Shown here piece by piece: positions 33,727-42,040 of a stretch of 64,000 bases of DNA. The number at the start of each line of letters is the position of its first letter. Within the stretch, counting starts at the first letter, position 1. This stretch comes from Lachnospiraceae bacterium (GTDB lineage Bacteria > Bacillota > Clostridia > Lachnospirales > Lachnospiraceae), in contig JAFSXN010000065.1 in NCBI GenBank assembly GCA_017444015.1, positions 20,382 to 84,381 of the forward strand. The letters run 5' to 3'. The position numbers and the translations under genes were made by a program. The notes under the pieces were generated by a model. That model was not told where the DNA came from, did not search any database, and saw only the letters and a list, made by a program, of their open reading frames with translations.

Positions 33727-36700
33727 AGATCGTTCCCAAACTCCGCTTCTTCCGCCTCGATCAGCGAATTTCCGCCTGTGACCTGCGGAGCCTCCTTTAC
33801 AGCATCATCATTATAATATACAACAGCGTTTTCATCGACATAATGCTGCAAAGTCCTTGTATATTCCTCGTGTCTTTGAATCCTCAGCCACTCCCTGGCC
33901 TGGTCAACACTCACGCCAAATACATTATTCAGCGCCTCAATGATCTTTGTCCCGATCAGATCAAACTGCGCGGAAACCCCATACTCAATGGATTTCCTCT
34001 CATCATTCTCAATCACCTTGATCCCCTGTACCAGGGAATTCAGGGCTTCGACCCGCATATTCAGCGCCATGTAGTTCTCAAAGGACTGGTATCTGCGGTT
34101 CAGCCGGTACAGGATCAGATTCTTGTCGTAAAGCTCCTGATCCTCCTCGGACAGCTTATGACCGGTCAGATCCATAAACACATCCGCGTAGTTCTGGGAA
34201 TCGAAATCCGCCTGCGCGTTCTTCATATCCTGATAGAAGGGGATAAATACCGACATCATTCCGATCAGGATCCCTAAAGACAGGCACATGAGCATAACCA
34301 GAGTCACCTTCTTCTTCGGGACATTCAGGTTCGGGCCGGTACTGATAAAGCCCGGCTTTTTGTCCTTCTTCGGCTTCGGCTGCTTCTTGGGCTTCTCCTT
34401 CTTCGGCTTCGGCTTTTTCTCCTTCTTCTTCTTTTCCTTTTTCTTCTTGGGCGGAGCCTTCTCCTTTTCCTTTTCCGGAGCTCCGCTGCCTTCTAGCTCC
34501 TCAAGGATCTTAGCGTTATCGCTTGCTCCCGCTTTCGCGATATCGACAGCAGTTTCCTCGGCAAACTTCTCCTCGTTCTCGTCGACCTCCTCGGTTAACG
34601 CGCCCAGGATCTTATTGAACAGGCCCTTCTTCTTTCCGCTTTCCCCCTCTGCCGCCTTTTCGTTCTTCAGAGTGTCAAAGGTCTCCTGATCGATGAGTCC
34701 GGCCTCGAGCGCCTCCTGCATTTCCTTATCGAGCGCCTCGCCCTGCTGCTGCAGTTCTTCCTTGGATAGACCCTTTTTCTTCTTTTTCTTTGCGAGTCTG
34801 GCAAGGCGTTTGGCTTCCTTCTTAGCTTCTTTTTCCTTCTTCCGCTGCTCCCTCTTCGACAGCTTGGCATCGCCGGTGCCCGCTCCGCTACCTTCTTCAA
34901 AGATAGCGCTTACCAGATCCTCTCCGTCATCCTGCGCGGTCATAGAGGGATCTACAGCTTCATTATTCTCGTCCTTGCTCAGAAGGTCCCCGATCTCAGA
35001 GATATCCAGATCGTTTTCTCCATCGGCAAGAAGCTCCTCCAGGCCTTCTCCTTCGAGCTTTCCGATGGCATCGTCCCCGTCATCCTGCGCCGCCTGTGCC
35101 AGCAGGGCTTCAATATCCTCCTGCGACATATCCGCGTCCAAGCCGGGAACAGAAGGGACTTCCGCGGGCGCTTCCGGTTCTCCCATGCCCCCCATTTCTA
35201 TTTCATCTACGAGGTTTTGCGCCCCCGCCTCTTCCTCCTTGGTAAAGGGCGCAAGGATCTCACTTGACGAATTGGTCGGATCTCCGATATCGTCAAGAGA
35301 GTTCAATAATGCCTCTATATCATCCTGGGACAACATTTCGTTGCCGTCAAACGAAGCCTCCGCGGCAGGTGCCGATTCAGGGGCCGGTTCTGGTTCCGGA
35401 ATCGGTTCCGGTTCTGGTATTGGTTCAGGTTCCGGCTCCGGCACAGGCTCTTCCTCCGGGCCGTTCATAGCGGCCAGAAGCGCCGCGATATCGTCCTGGC
35501 TCATCTTCCCGCCTGGATCTCCCGCTGGCGCAGGCGCTGGTTCCGGTACGGGTTCAGGTTCCGGCATCGGTTCTGGTTCTGGTATAGGTTCCGGCTCAGG
35601 TGCAGGTTCTTCCTCCGGGCCATTCATAGAGGCCAGTAACGCAGCGATATCGTTCTGGCTCATCTTCCCGCCTGGATCTCCCGCTGGTGCAGGCACTGAT
35701 TCCGGTACAGGCTCTGGTTCTGGTATAGGTTCCGGAATCGGTTCAGGCTCTGGTATCGGTTCCGGTATAGGTTCAGGCTCCGGCTCCGGTGCTGGCTCTT
35801 CCTCCGGGCCGTTCATAGAGGCCAGAAGCGCAGCGATATCGTCTTGGCTCATCTTCCCACCCGGATCCCCCGCTGGCGCAGGTGTTGGTTCCGGTACTGG
35901 TTCAGGTTCCGGCATCGGTTCTGGCTCCGGTATTGGTTCAGGCTCTGATATCGGTTCAGGCTCCGGCTCTGGTGCAGGCTCTTCCTCCGGGCCGTTCATA
36001 GACGCCAGCAGCGCTGCGATATCGTCCTGGCTCATCTTCCCGCCTGGATCTCCCGCTGGTGCCGGCGTTGGTTCCGGTACGGGCTCTGGTTCTGGTATCG
36101 GTTCAGGCTCTGGTATCGGTTCCGGTATTGATTCAGATTCTGCTATGGGTTCCGGCTCCGGTATCGGTTCTGCTTCTAGTATAGGTTCTGGCTCTGGTAT
36201 CGGTTCCGGTATTGGTTCAGGTTCCAACACTGGTTCCGGCTCCGGTATCGGCTCTGCTTCTGATATATACTCGGTTTCCGGAATCGACTCTGGTTCTGGT
36301 ACATATTCCGGCTCTGGAATCGGCATCGGTTCCGGGACAGAGACAGGTTCCGGCTGGATTTCCGCTATTACTTCCGGGATCGGCATAGGTTCCGGCTCTT
36401 GCATCGGCTCCGGCTCCGGTACATATTCCGGCTCTTGCATCGGCTCCGGTTCAGCCGCATATACCGGCACTTCCACCGGTTCGTTGACCGGAGTCGGCTC
36501 CATAGAAAGCTCCGGCTCCGGAGCACTTCCCGCCGTCAGCTCCGAAACAAAATCAGACAGCGAGGCCGGTCCTGAAGCCTGCGCCCCGTAGTTCATCTCC
36601 GGCTCTGTCGGCGACGACGAATAAGAAGGCTCCGGCATAGATTCCGGTGCAACCTGCTCAACGATGATCTGTTTTTCAAGTGGGTCAGGCTCTGCCGCGG

Positions 36701-36761
36701 GCTCCGGTTCTCCCATCATCCCCCGCAGCAGACTGTCAAGATATTCTTCCGTCGAAACCAT
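33723..36761 (-). CDS. Giant Pro-Glu repeat membrane protein with FliM-like SQDDI motifs
   Basis: 1012 residues. About residues 40-475 are Pro-Glu-rich linkers ([10 protein letters not shown] type). Embedded in and after them are six copies of a 10-residue motif: four [10 protein letters not shown] (one with Asn) spaced about 60 residues, then [10 protein letters not shown] and [10 protein letters not shown]. These closely match the LSQDEIDALL docking motif at the N terminus of FliM/FliY. Then come acidic and Lys-rich coiled-coil regions (about 625-815), one transmembrane helix (about 822-842) and a 170-residue C-terminal domain. Gene lies downstream of cheV and overlaps hisH by 4 nt. A receiver-docking scaffold is inferred. 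Confidence 0.8.
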   Translation of the reverse strand: MVSTEEYLDSLLRGMMGEPEPAAEPDPLEKQIIVEQVAPESMPEPSYSSSPTEPEMNYGAQASGPASLSDFVSELTAGSAPEPELSMEPTPVNEPVEVPVYAAEPEPMQEPEYVPEPEPMQEPEPMPIPEVIAEIQPEPVSVPEPMPIPEPEYVPEPESIPETEYISEAEPIPEPEPVLEPEPIPEPIPEPEPILEAEPIPEPEPIAESESIPEPIPEPEPIPEPEPVPEPTPAPAGDPGGKMSQDDIAALLASMNGPEEEPAPEPEPEPISEPEPIPEPEPMPEPEPVPEPTPAPAGDPGGKMSQDDIAALLASMNGPEEEPAPEPEPEPIPEPIPEPEPIPEPIPEPEPVPESVPAPAGDPGGKMSQNDIAALLASMNGPEEEPAPEPEPIPEPEPMPEPEPVPEPAPAPAGDPGGKMSQDDIAALLAAMNGPEEEPVPEPEPEPIPEPEPIPEPEPAPESAPAAEASFDGNEMLSQDDIEALLNSLDDIGDPTNSSSEILAPFTKEEEAGAQNLVDEIEMGGMGEPEAPAEVPSVPGLDADMSQEDIEALLAQAAQDDGDDAIGKLEGEGLEELLADGENDLDISEIGDLLSKDENNEAVDPSMTAQDDGEDLVSAIFEEGSGAGTGDAKLSKREQRKKEKEAKKEAKRLARLAKKKKKKGLSKEELQQQGEALDKEMQEALEAGLIDQETFDTLKNEKAAEGESGKKKGLFNKILGALTEEVDENEEKFAEETAVDIAKAGASDNAKILEELEGSGAPEKEKEKAPPKKKKEKKKKEKKPKPKKEKPKKQPKPKKDKKPGFISTGPNLNVPKKKVTLVMLMCLSLGILIGMMSVFIPFYQDMKNAQADFDSQNYADVFMDLTGHKLSEEDQELYDKNLILYRLNRRYQSFENYMALNMRVEALNSLVQGIKVIENDERKSIEYGVSAQFDLIGTKIIEALNNVFGVSVDQAREWLRIQRHEEYTRTLQHYVDENAVVYYNDDAVKEAPQVTGGNSLIEAEEAEFGNDL
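35104..36035 (-). repeat. In-gene tandem repeats coding SQDDI motifs and Pro-Glu linkers
   Basis: Codes for the motif copies at about 35104-35130, 35310-35336, 35477-35503, 35637-35663, 35824-35850 and 36007-36033. The last four sit in near-identical units of roughly 160-190 bp (GDPGGK-motif-NGPEEEP plus linker). Linker length varies between units, consistent with slippage or recombination. Confidence 0.85.
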
Positions 36762-36779
36762 TACAACCTCATTTTATCA

Positions 36780-36810
36780 AAGGAACCGGAGAGCAAGCCC
36801 CCGGTTCCTT
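36780..36810 (-). terminator. Hairpin between cheV and the Pro-Glu repeat gene
   Basis: Perfect 10-bp stem (AAGGAACCGG/CCGGTTCCTT) with an 11-nt loop, ending about 18 nt before the next start codon. Only three T follow, so it may attenuate rather than stop transcription. Confidence 0.55.
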
Positions 36811-36836
36811 TCACCCTCATTTTCATTAATTTTAAC

Positions 36837-37739
36837 TTATCCCTGATAAGAAAGCAGCTTATCGATCTCCTCAACCAATCTTCCGATCTCCGGTTTGGAA
36901 AGCTGCGCATCCGCTCCAAGCGACTCACCTTTTCTTCTCATTTCCTCATTTACCAGCGAGGAGAAGATAACTACCGGAATATGCTTCAGACGATCATCGC
37001 TCTTAATGAGCTTGGTAAGCCTGTGACCGTCCATCTGCGGCATCTCAATATCCGTAATGACGCAGTCGATATATTTGTCCACAGTTCCTTCCGCCAGGCA
37101 CTTATTGATATAGTTCCAGGCCTCCAGACCGTTCTCGGTTCTCTTCTGCTTCACATAACCGGCCGTAGAAAGCGCATCCGAAATCAGTTTATTCAGAAGA
37201 TGGGAATCCTCCGCGATCAGGATAGACGCTTCACTCCGCTCCCTCTCTGAGAACTCGCTTACCTCGGCCACCTTCAGTCCTGTCTCCGGGCTGATATCCG
37301 TAACGATCTTCTCGAAATCCAGGATAATCACCAGACGATCCTTCAGCTTGATCACACCGGTAGAAATACCGTCGTCCTGCGAATTGATCGTCGCGTCAGG
37401 CTTTATAATATCTTTCCAGGAGAATCGACTGATCCCCATAACCTTATCAACATGAAAAGCAACGTCCAGCTTATTGAAATTAGTAATTATGAAAAGCCCG
37501 TCCGGTGTCGATTCACCAAGCTGCAAAGCATTTTTCAGGCTGACCGCAGTAATCATCTTATCACGAGGCATGAATATTCCTTCGATACTCGGATGCGAAT
37601 TCGGGACCGGAGTCACCGGAGAATAAGGAATGATCTCGCTGATCTTCGCGACATTGATCCCATACGAATTATCACCGATCATAAATTCCAGTATTTCAAG
37701 CTCATTTGTACCGTTCTCTAGTAATATCTTAGTATCCAT
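36837..37739 (-). CDS. cheV: Chemotaxis coupling protein CheV
   Basis: 300 residues: a CheW-like domain (about 10-160, with LEILEFMIGDNSYGINVAKI and PVPNSHPSIEGIFMPR) followed by a receiver (about 172-298) with the acidic pair AED, phosphoacceptor Asp in CVITDIEMPQMDG, and Lys in AQLSKPE. CheV couples chemoreceptors to CheA and is modulated by phosphorylation. No other che or flagellar genes are in the window; the neighbour with FliM-like motifs is the only candidate partner. AGGTGAAGG precedes the ATG. Confidence 0.94.
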   Translation of the reverse strand: MDTKILLENGTNELEILEFMIGDNSYGINVAKISEIIPYSPVTPVPNSHPSIEGIFMPRDKMITAVSLKNALQLGESTPDGLFIITNFNKLDVAFHVDKVMGISRFSWKDIIKPDATINSQDDGISTGVIKLKDRLVIILDFEKIVTDISPETGLKVAEVSEFSERERSEASILIAEDSHLLNKLISDALSTAGYVKQKRTENGLEAWNYINKCLAEGTVDKYIDCVITDIEMPQMDGHRLTKLIKSDDRLKHIPVVIFSSLVNEEMRRKGESLGADAQLSKPEIGRLVEEIDKLLSYQG

Positions 37740-37810
37740 ACCTTCACCTCACCCCGATTTTATATGCGAACTTCTCACAAGAGGCAGAAAGACAGCCTCT
37801 CGTAAAATAG

Positions 37811-37816
37811 ATTATA
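37811..37816 (-). promoter_or_regulatory. -10 element for cheV
   Basis: TATAAT in a very AT-rich stretch about 70 nt upstream of the cheV start. No convincing -35; an A/T-rich upstream element may compensate. Confidence 0.4.
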
Positions 37817-37852
37817 ACACAGAAAAAATAAAAAATATATAAAAATCTGAAT

Positions 37853-37955
37853 TAATATTGCTAACTTTTTTCTTTGCCGATCAATCGGACTCGTAAACGC
37901 AATTCCAGTACCTTTGCATCATCAAAAACAGCACCTGATTGCGTTCGCGAGTATC
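37853..37955 (+). repeat. MITE-like repeat, copy D (degenerate)
   Basis: 103 bp aligning without gaps to the family over its length. Both terminal TATACT/AGTATA sequences are eroded while the internal GCCGATCAATCGG and the GCGTTCGCGAGTAT end are kept. Lies between aspS and cheV. Confidence 0.8.
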
Positions 37956-37995
37956 ACGGAAAAAACCGCAAATTTATAACCGAAGAGCGCTGTTC

Positions 37996-39762
37996 TCACT
38001 CATTTTCCTGAATAATCTGGATATGAACGTCCCGAAGCTGGCGCTCATCTACCTCCGAGGGTGCGCCCATCATAACGTCCTGCGCCATCTTATTCATCGG
38101 GAAGGGAATGATCTCACGGATGCTCTCCTCTCCGGCGATCAGCATGATCATACGATCCACGCCCGGAGCGATTCCCGCATGCGGCGGCGCTCCGTAGCAG
38201 AACGCGTTGTACATTGCGGGGAACTTCGCTTTTACCGCTTCCTCCGGCAATCCGACCAGTGAAAACGCCTTGACCATAATCTCCGGATCATGGTTTCGTA
38301 CTGCTCCTGAGGAAAGCTCTACTCCGTTGCAGACCAGATCGTACTGATACGCAAGGATCTTAAGCGGATCCTTATTCTCTAGCGCCTCCATTCCGCCCTG
38401 CGGCATAGAAAACGGATTATGGCAGAACTCTAACTCTCCCGATTCCTCACCGATCTCATACATCGGAAAGTCGACGATCCAGCAGAATTCATAGCAGTCC
38501 TTCTTAAAATGAACTTCAGCCTGCTGCCCTAAGAATCTCCGAAGCACTCCGGCCGTCTTCAAGGCGTCGTTCTTCTTTCCGGCCGTAAGTCCGACAAAAT
38601 CCCCGTTCTTTAAGGAAAGCGCCGAAACGATCGCTTCCTTTTTCTCCTGTAAAAACTTTGCGATCCCGCCGACGATCTCTCCGTTTTCATCCAGCCGAAA
38701 CCAGAACGCCTTCTGACCGCTGACGACCTCAGTATCGGCGCAGATCTTGTCGATGACCTTTCTGCTGGCCTTGAAATCGCTGACAACAATCGCTTCGACC
38801 GCCGTCTGTTCTCCCTCAAACGGGCCGAACCCGATTCCGGTAAGTAAATCGCTGACATCCCTAAGCTTCAGATCGATCCGAAGATCCGGCTTGTCCGAAC
38901 CGTAGGTCTCCATCGCTTCCCGGTAGGACAGTCTCTGAAAGGGAGCTGCTGATGCCTGCTTGTAGATCCCATGCTTTGCAAAGATCGGGGGCAGAACATC
39001 CTCAATCACGGAGAATACATCCTCCTGGCTGGCAAAGGCCATCTCCATATCCAGCTGATAGAATTCTCCGGGCGACCGGTCCGCTCTGGCATCCTCGTCC
39101 CTGAAGCACGGCGCGATCTGGAAATACCGGTCAAAGCCTGCCGTCATAAGGATCTGCTTAAACTGCTGCGGTGCCTGGGGAAGAGCGTAAAACTTCCCGG
39201 GATGATTCCTTGAGGGAACGAGATAATCCCTTGCTCCCTCCGGAGAAGAGCAGGTAAGGATCGGCGTCGTGATCTCCAGAAAATCGTGAGCGATCATACT
39301 CTGTCTGAGCTCCGCGACGATCTTGCTGCGCAAAACGATCCTGTCCTTAACAGCAGGATTCCGTAAATCCAGATACCGGTAGCGAAGTCTCACCGATTCA
39401 TCTGCCTCCTTGGAATGATTGATCTCAAAGGGCAGCTCGTTATAGATACACTTCCCCAAAACCTCGATTTTGGAAGGAACGACCTCGATATCCCCGGTCG
39501 CGATGGCAGGGTTCTTATTCGACCGTTCTCTGACCTTGCCGCTTACCGACAGCGTCGACTCATTATTCACACCGGCAAGAGCCTGCATCATCTCCTCTGT
39601 TTCGACGACGACCTGCGTTGTGCCGTAAAAATCCCTGAGAATCAGAAAGCCCAGGTTCTTCGATACCTTTCTCATATTGTCGTACCAGCCGACGATCGTA
39701 ACCTCCTCTCCAACGTGCTCCATATTCAATTCATTACAGGTATGGGTTCTTGACTGTACCAT
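37996..39762 (-). CDS. aspS: Aspartyl-tRNA synthetase
   Basis: Charges tRNA-Asp. 588 residues, the bacterial form with an OB-fold anticodon domain (1-105), class II catalytic core with motif 2 (CFRDEDARADRSPGEFYQLD), a GAD insertion (about 285-420) and motif 3 (GIAPGVDRMIML). GGGAGAG precedes the ATG. It stands alone; hisS, its common partner, is absent. Confidence 0.97.
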   Translation of the reverse strand: MVQSRTHTCNELNMEHVGEEVTIVGWYDNMRKVSKNLGFLILRDFYGTTQVVVETEEMMQALAGVNNESTLSVSGKVRERSNKNPAIATGDIEVVPSKIEVLGKCIYNELPFEINHSKEADESVRLRYRYLDLRNPAVKDRIVLRSKIVAELRQSMIAHDFLEITTPILTCSSPEGARDYLVPSRNHPGKFYALPQAPQQFKQILMTAGFDRYFQIAPCFRDEDARADRSPGEFYQLDMEMAFASQEDVFSVIEDVLPPIFAKHGIYKQASAAPFQRLSYREAMETYGSDKPDLRIDLKLRDVSDLLTGIGFGPFEGEQTAVEAIVVSDFKASRKVIDKICADTEVVSGQKAFWFRLDENGEIVGGIAKFLQEKKEAIVSALSLKNGDFVGLTAGKKNDALKTAGVLRRFLGQQAEVHFKKDCYEFCWIVDFPMYEIGEESGELEFCHNPFSMPQGGMEALENKDPLKILAYQYDLVCNGVELSSGAVRNHDPEIMVKAFSLVGLPEEAVKAKFPAMYNAFCYGAPPHAGIAPGVDRMIMLIAGEESIREIIPFPMNKMAQDVMMGAPSEVDERQLRDVHIQIIQENE

Positions 39763-39793
39763 TTTTCTCTCTCCCTTTAAAATTTTTCTTACT

Positions 39794-40039
39794 TCACCTT
39801 ATTATACTCGCGAACGCAATTAATTGCCGTTTCTGATAACGCAAACGTACTGAAATTGCGTTTGCGAGTCCGATTAATCGGCACCGAAAAGCGTTAACCA
39901 GTATAATTGGATATTTTGAATAGATATGGTGTTTATTCCATTCAGCAATCGAAAGAACGTCCATATCTTCTAAAAGCTTTACACCCGTATTCATATTCGC
40001 CTGCAAACTAAATGGCAGTTCCTGAGCAATACGATTCAC
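39794..40039 (-). pseudogene. Small unknown gene with MITE-like copy E at its 3' end
   Basis: GTG at 40039 overlaps the stop of the broken ATPase frame (GTGA). The frame reads NRIAQELPFSLQANMNTGVK, then LLEDMDVLSIAEWNKHHIYS and enters repeat E, ending at 39794. Without the repeat and one TA it would read PINKVK and stop at 39789, so the repeat replaced the last four codons by about 36. The family is not recognised. The coupled start suggests it worked with the ATPase. Confidence 0.5.
39803..39905 (-). repeat. MITE-like repeat, copy E
   Basis: 103 bp, exact reverse complement of copy A. Inserted at TA near the 3' end of a small gene and upstream of aspS. Confidence 0.93.
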
Positions 40040-40430
40040 GCCAATTCCCCCGTCAGCTCATATACCTCATCCAATAGTTTCTCATCAGCTGACATAATTG
40101 GATTGTTTTTTAATACCTCCAACGTATGTCCATAGGAATGTCTTATCTCTGGTATTCCTCCTGTGATTTGTTCTTTATATATACTCGCGAACGCAATTAA
40201 TTGCCGTTTTTGATAAAGTAAACGTACTGGAATTGCGTTTGCGAGTCCGGTTGATCGGCAACGAAAATCGTTAACCAGTATAAGTTGTGAAACATCACCT
40301 GTGATTCGTTCTTTCTACGTATTTCCAAATACTTTGCAAAATTATAGCTATGAGTAGCGACAAATATCTGTATACCATTTTCCTGTAAGGAAAGTAATAG
40401 TTCTGCGACAAACGCATACAATTCAGGATT
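40036..40430 (-). pseudogene. Broken AAA ATPase (OLD/RecF-like) with repeat F inside and G at its 5' edge
   Basis: The minus strand reads LNPELYAFVAELLLSLQENG, QIFVATHSYNFAKYLEIRRK (D-loop and H-loop region of an ABC-like AAA ATPase) and VMFHNL, then meets repeat F (40180-40282). Removing F with one TA continues YKEQITGGIPEIRHSYGHTL and LLDEVYELTGELA to a stop at 40036. The 5' side ends at repeat G, beyond which the Walker A part is not found. Such ATPases often belong to defence or conflict modules with a small partner gene; that role is only inferred. Confidence 0.65.
40180..40282 (-). repeat. MITE-like repeat, copy F
   Basis: 103 bp in a subfamily with copy H (two differences in 103). Inserted at a TA in the ATPase frame; its 101-bp net length shifts the frame. 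Confidence 0.92.
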
Positions 40431-40532
40431 CAGACAGGTTAACGCTTTTCGTTGCCGATCAATTGGACTTGCAGGCGCAAATCCAGTACTTTACTTTATC
40501 AAAAGCGGTAAGAAATTGCGTTAGTGAGTATA
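40431..40532 (+). repeat. MITE-like repeat, copy G (degenerate)
   Basis: About 102 bp, orientation opposite to copy F and only 150 bp away. The left end is eroded (CAGACAGGTTAACG) and the interior diverged. It borders the ATPase fragment, and the 5' part of that gene is missing beyond it. Confidence 0.8.
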
Positions 40533-40684
40533 TAAACCCTGCCTCGAGCCAAATCATCTCCCGATGTTCACTCTGTTTATTTCCTTCATTCATGCTAACT
40601 TTTTTATCTATACATTATACTGTATTTTACCAAAACATCGTCAGAATGAAAAGGCAACCGCACCGGGCAATATCACAGAGAGGT

Positions 40685-41695
40685 TTATTGCTGATAAAGT
40701 CCCACTATGCAGCTCTTCTTACAGAAACACAGTCCATAGGAGATCACTCTGTATACTTCACTGTCTCCAAACAGGTATCCATCGTACCAATCCTTTACGA
40801 CCTGCACATTATCCTTAAGACCATATTCTACCAGCATTTCCTCTGTTTCTTCCTGGGTGAAGCCGAAATATTCACCAAATGATCTGCTCCTTATGGAATT
40901 GACTTCAAGATTATTAAATCCTGTAAATATGCTCTCCTTGCTGATTCTAAGACAGCCCGTTACTACCGCCCTCTCCAGTGCCTCATTGGTCTTAAGGGCT
41001 GATTCAAACAGAGAATGGATAAAGTCAATCATTTCATTGTAAAAGCCTCTGAACCATGCGTTCTCAAGCGGCACATCATATTCATCTATGAGTATGATCA
41101 CATTCTTCCCATGATGCTTCTTCAGCAGCCCGGACAGTGTTTTTAACGCGACAGCATATTTTCCGACCTCCTTCTTGAAAGCCTTATCATACTCCTTATC
41201 ATCTGTGTATGCTCTGCTTCTCTTCTCCCAGTCAAGTTCGCCGCCCGTAATCTCACGGAAATTCTGTTTCTCATCTTCTTCAATCGCATCCGAATTAAGC
41301 AGATACCCATGCCGCCTGTATTCACTTATTATCTCCTTGCGAAGCATCGTGAACGCATTATAAAAATCACCCTGCTTAGCCGACTTCAGCGACATATTTA
41401 TAACGGGATACTGCCCCATCATGCTAAGGATCGCATCCCCCGCATCCATTATCTTCAGACCTGTGAAATACAGGCTGTTGTCAACCACATTCCCGTCAAG
41501 GTCATATTCAAGCTCAAAGAAGGTACGAAACATCGACAGCGCAAGAGTCTTACCAAACCGCCTCGGACGGGTAAATAAAGTGACTTTCCCTCCCTTATCT
41601 ATAAGATCCTTAATAAGCATGGTCTTATCCACGTAATAGAGCTTCTCCCGGGTAAAGTCCTTGAAAAACTCATATCCTATTCCGATCTTTTTCAT
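40685..41695 (-). pseudogene. Truncated AAA-ATPase-like gene
   Basis: 336 residues homologous to the first 60 % of the 25665-27386 protein: LYYVDKTMLIKDLI, FTRPRRFGKTLALSMF, IILIDEYDVPLENAW, VTGCLRISKESIFTGFNNLE. The match ends after DWYDGYLFGDSEVY; 20 unrelated residues follow, and the PD-(D/E)XK part is absent. ATG 41695 with GGAGGAG upstream is preferred to 41725. The ATPase part could still be made, but the gene is clearly shortened. Confidence 0.8.
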
Positions 41696-41775
41696 AATCA
41701 GACTCTCCTCCGAAAACTCCGCCATATATCCGACTCCCGGGTAAGGGCCCCAAACTTAATGATCACAATAATAAT

Positions 41776-41814
41776 CCCCGTGACCTATATCCTAAGATAT
41801 CACAGATCACGGGG
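41776..41814 (-). terminator. Terminator-like hairpin downstream of tRNA-Gly
   Basis: Perfect 8-bp outer stem CCCCGTGA/TCACGGGG with a short inner GATATC/GATATA pairing, followed on the minus strand by an ATTATTATT tract. It lies between the tRNA-Gly and the truncated AAA-ATPase gene. Confidence 0.6.
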
Positions 41815-41925
41815 TTTATCAATTATTACACTCAATTCGGGATTTATCTGGAATTAAGTGCGCCGGATGGACAGACAAGCCTATCCGCCCGGCTCATTTC
41901 CCTCAGGAAAAACAGGGTTTTATAC

Positions 41926-41996
41926 AGCAGGATACGGGAATCGAACCCGCCTCCTCAGCTTGGGAAGCTGATATACTACCAATGTACTAATCCTGC
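41926..41996 (-). tRNA. tRNA-Gly (anticodon CCC)
   Basis: 71 nt. Acceptor stem GCAGGAT/ATCCTGC, anticodon stem TCAGC/GCTGA with loop TTCCCAA, T-arm GGCGGGTTCGATTCCCGT. CCA is not encoded. Confidence 0.95.
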
Positions 41997-42011
41997 GCTT
42001 CAACTTTTGTA

Positions 42012-42040
42012 ATTTTACGGCATTTACACAGGCTTGTCAA
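42012..42040 (-). promoter_or_regulatory. tRNA-Gly promoter overlapping the RND pump stop codon
   Basis: -35 TTGACA (42035-42040), 17 bp, -10 TAAAAT (42012-42017). The -35 includes the stop codon of the efflux pump gene, so the tRNA has its own start. Confidence 0.65.

Noticed and set aside
35400-36500. CRISPR-like array of short repeats
   Set aside because: The repeats are in frame and encode Pro-Glu linkers inside a protein; there are no unique spacers of constant length and no cas genes.
34693-36591. 632-codon plus-strand frame rich in Ser and Gly
   Set aside because: It is the antisense shadow of the Pro-Glu repeat gene: Glu and Pro codons read as Ser and Gly on the other strand. No ribosome site and no recognisable domain.
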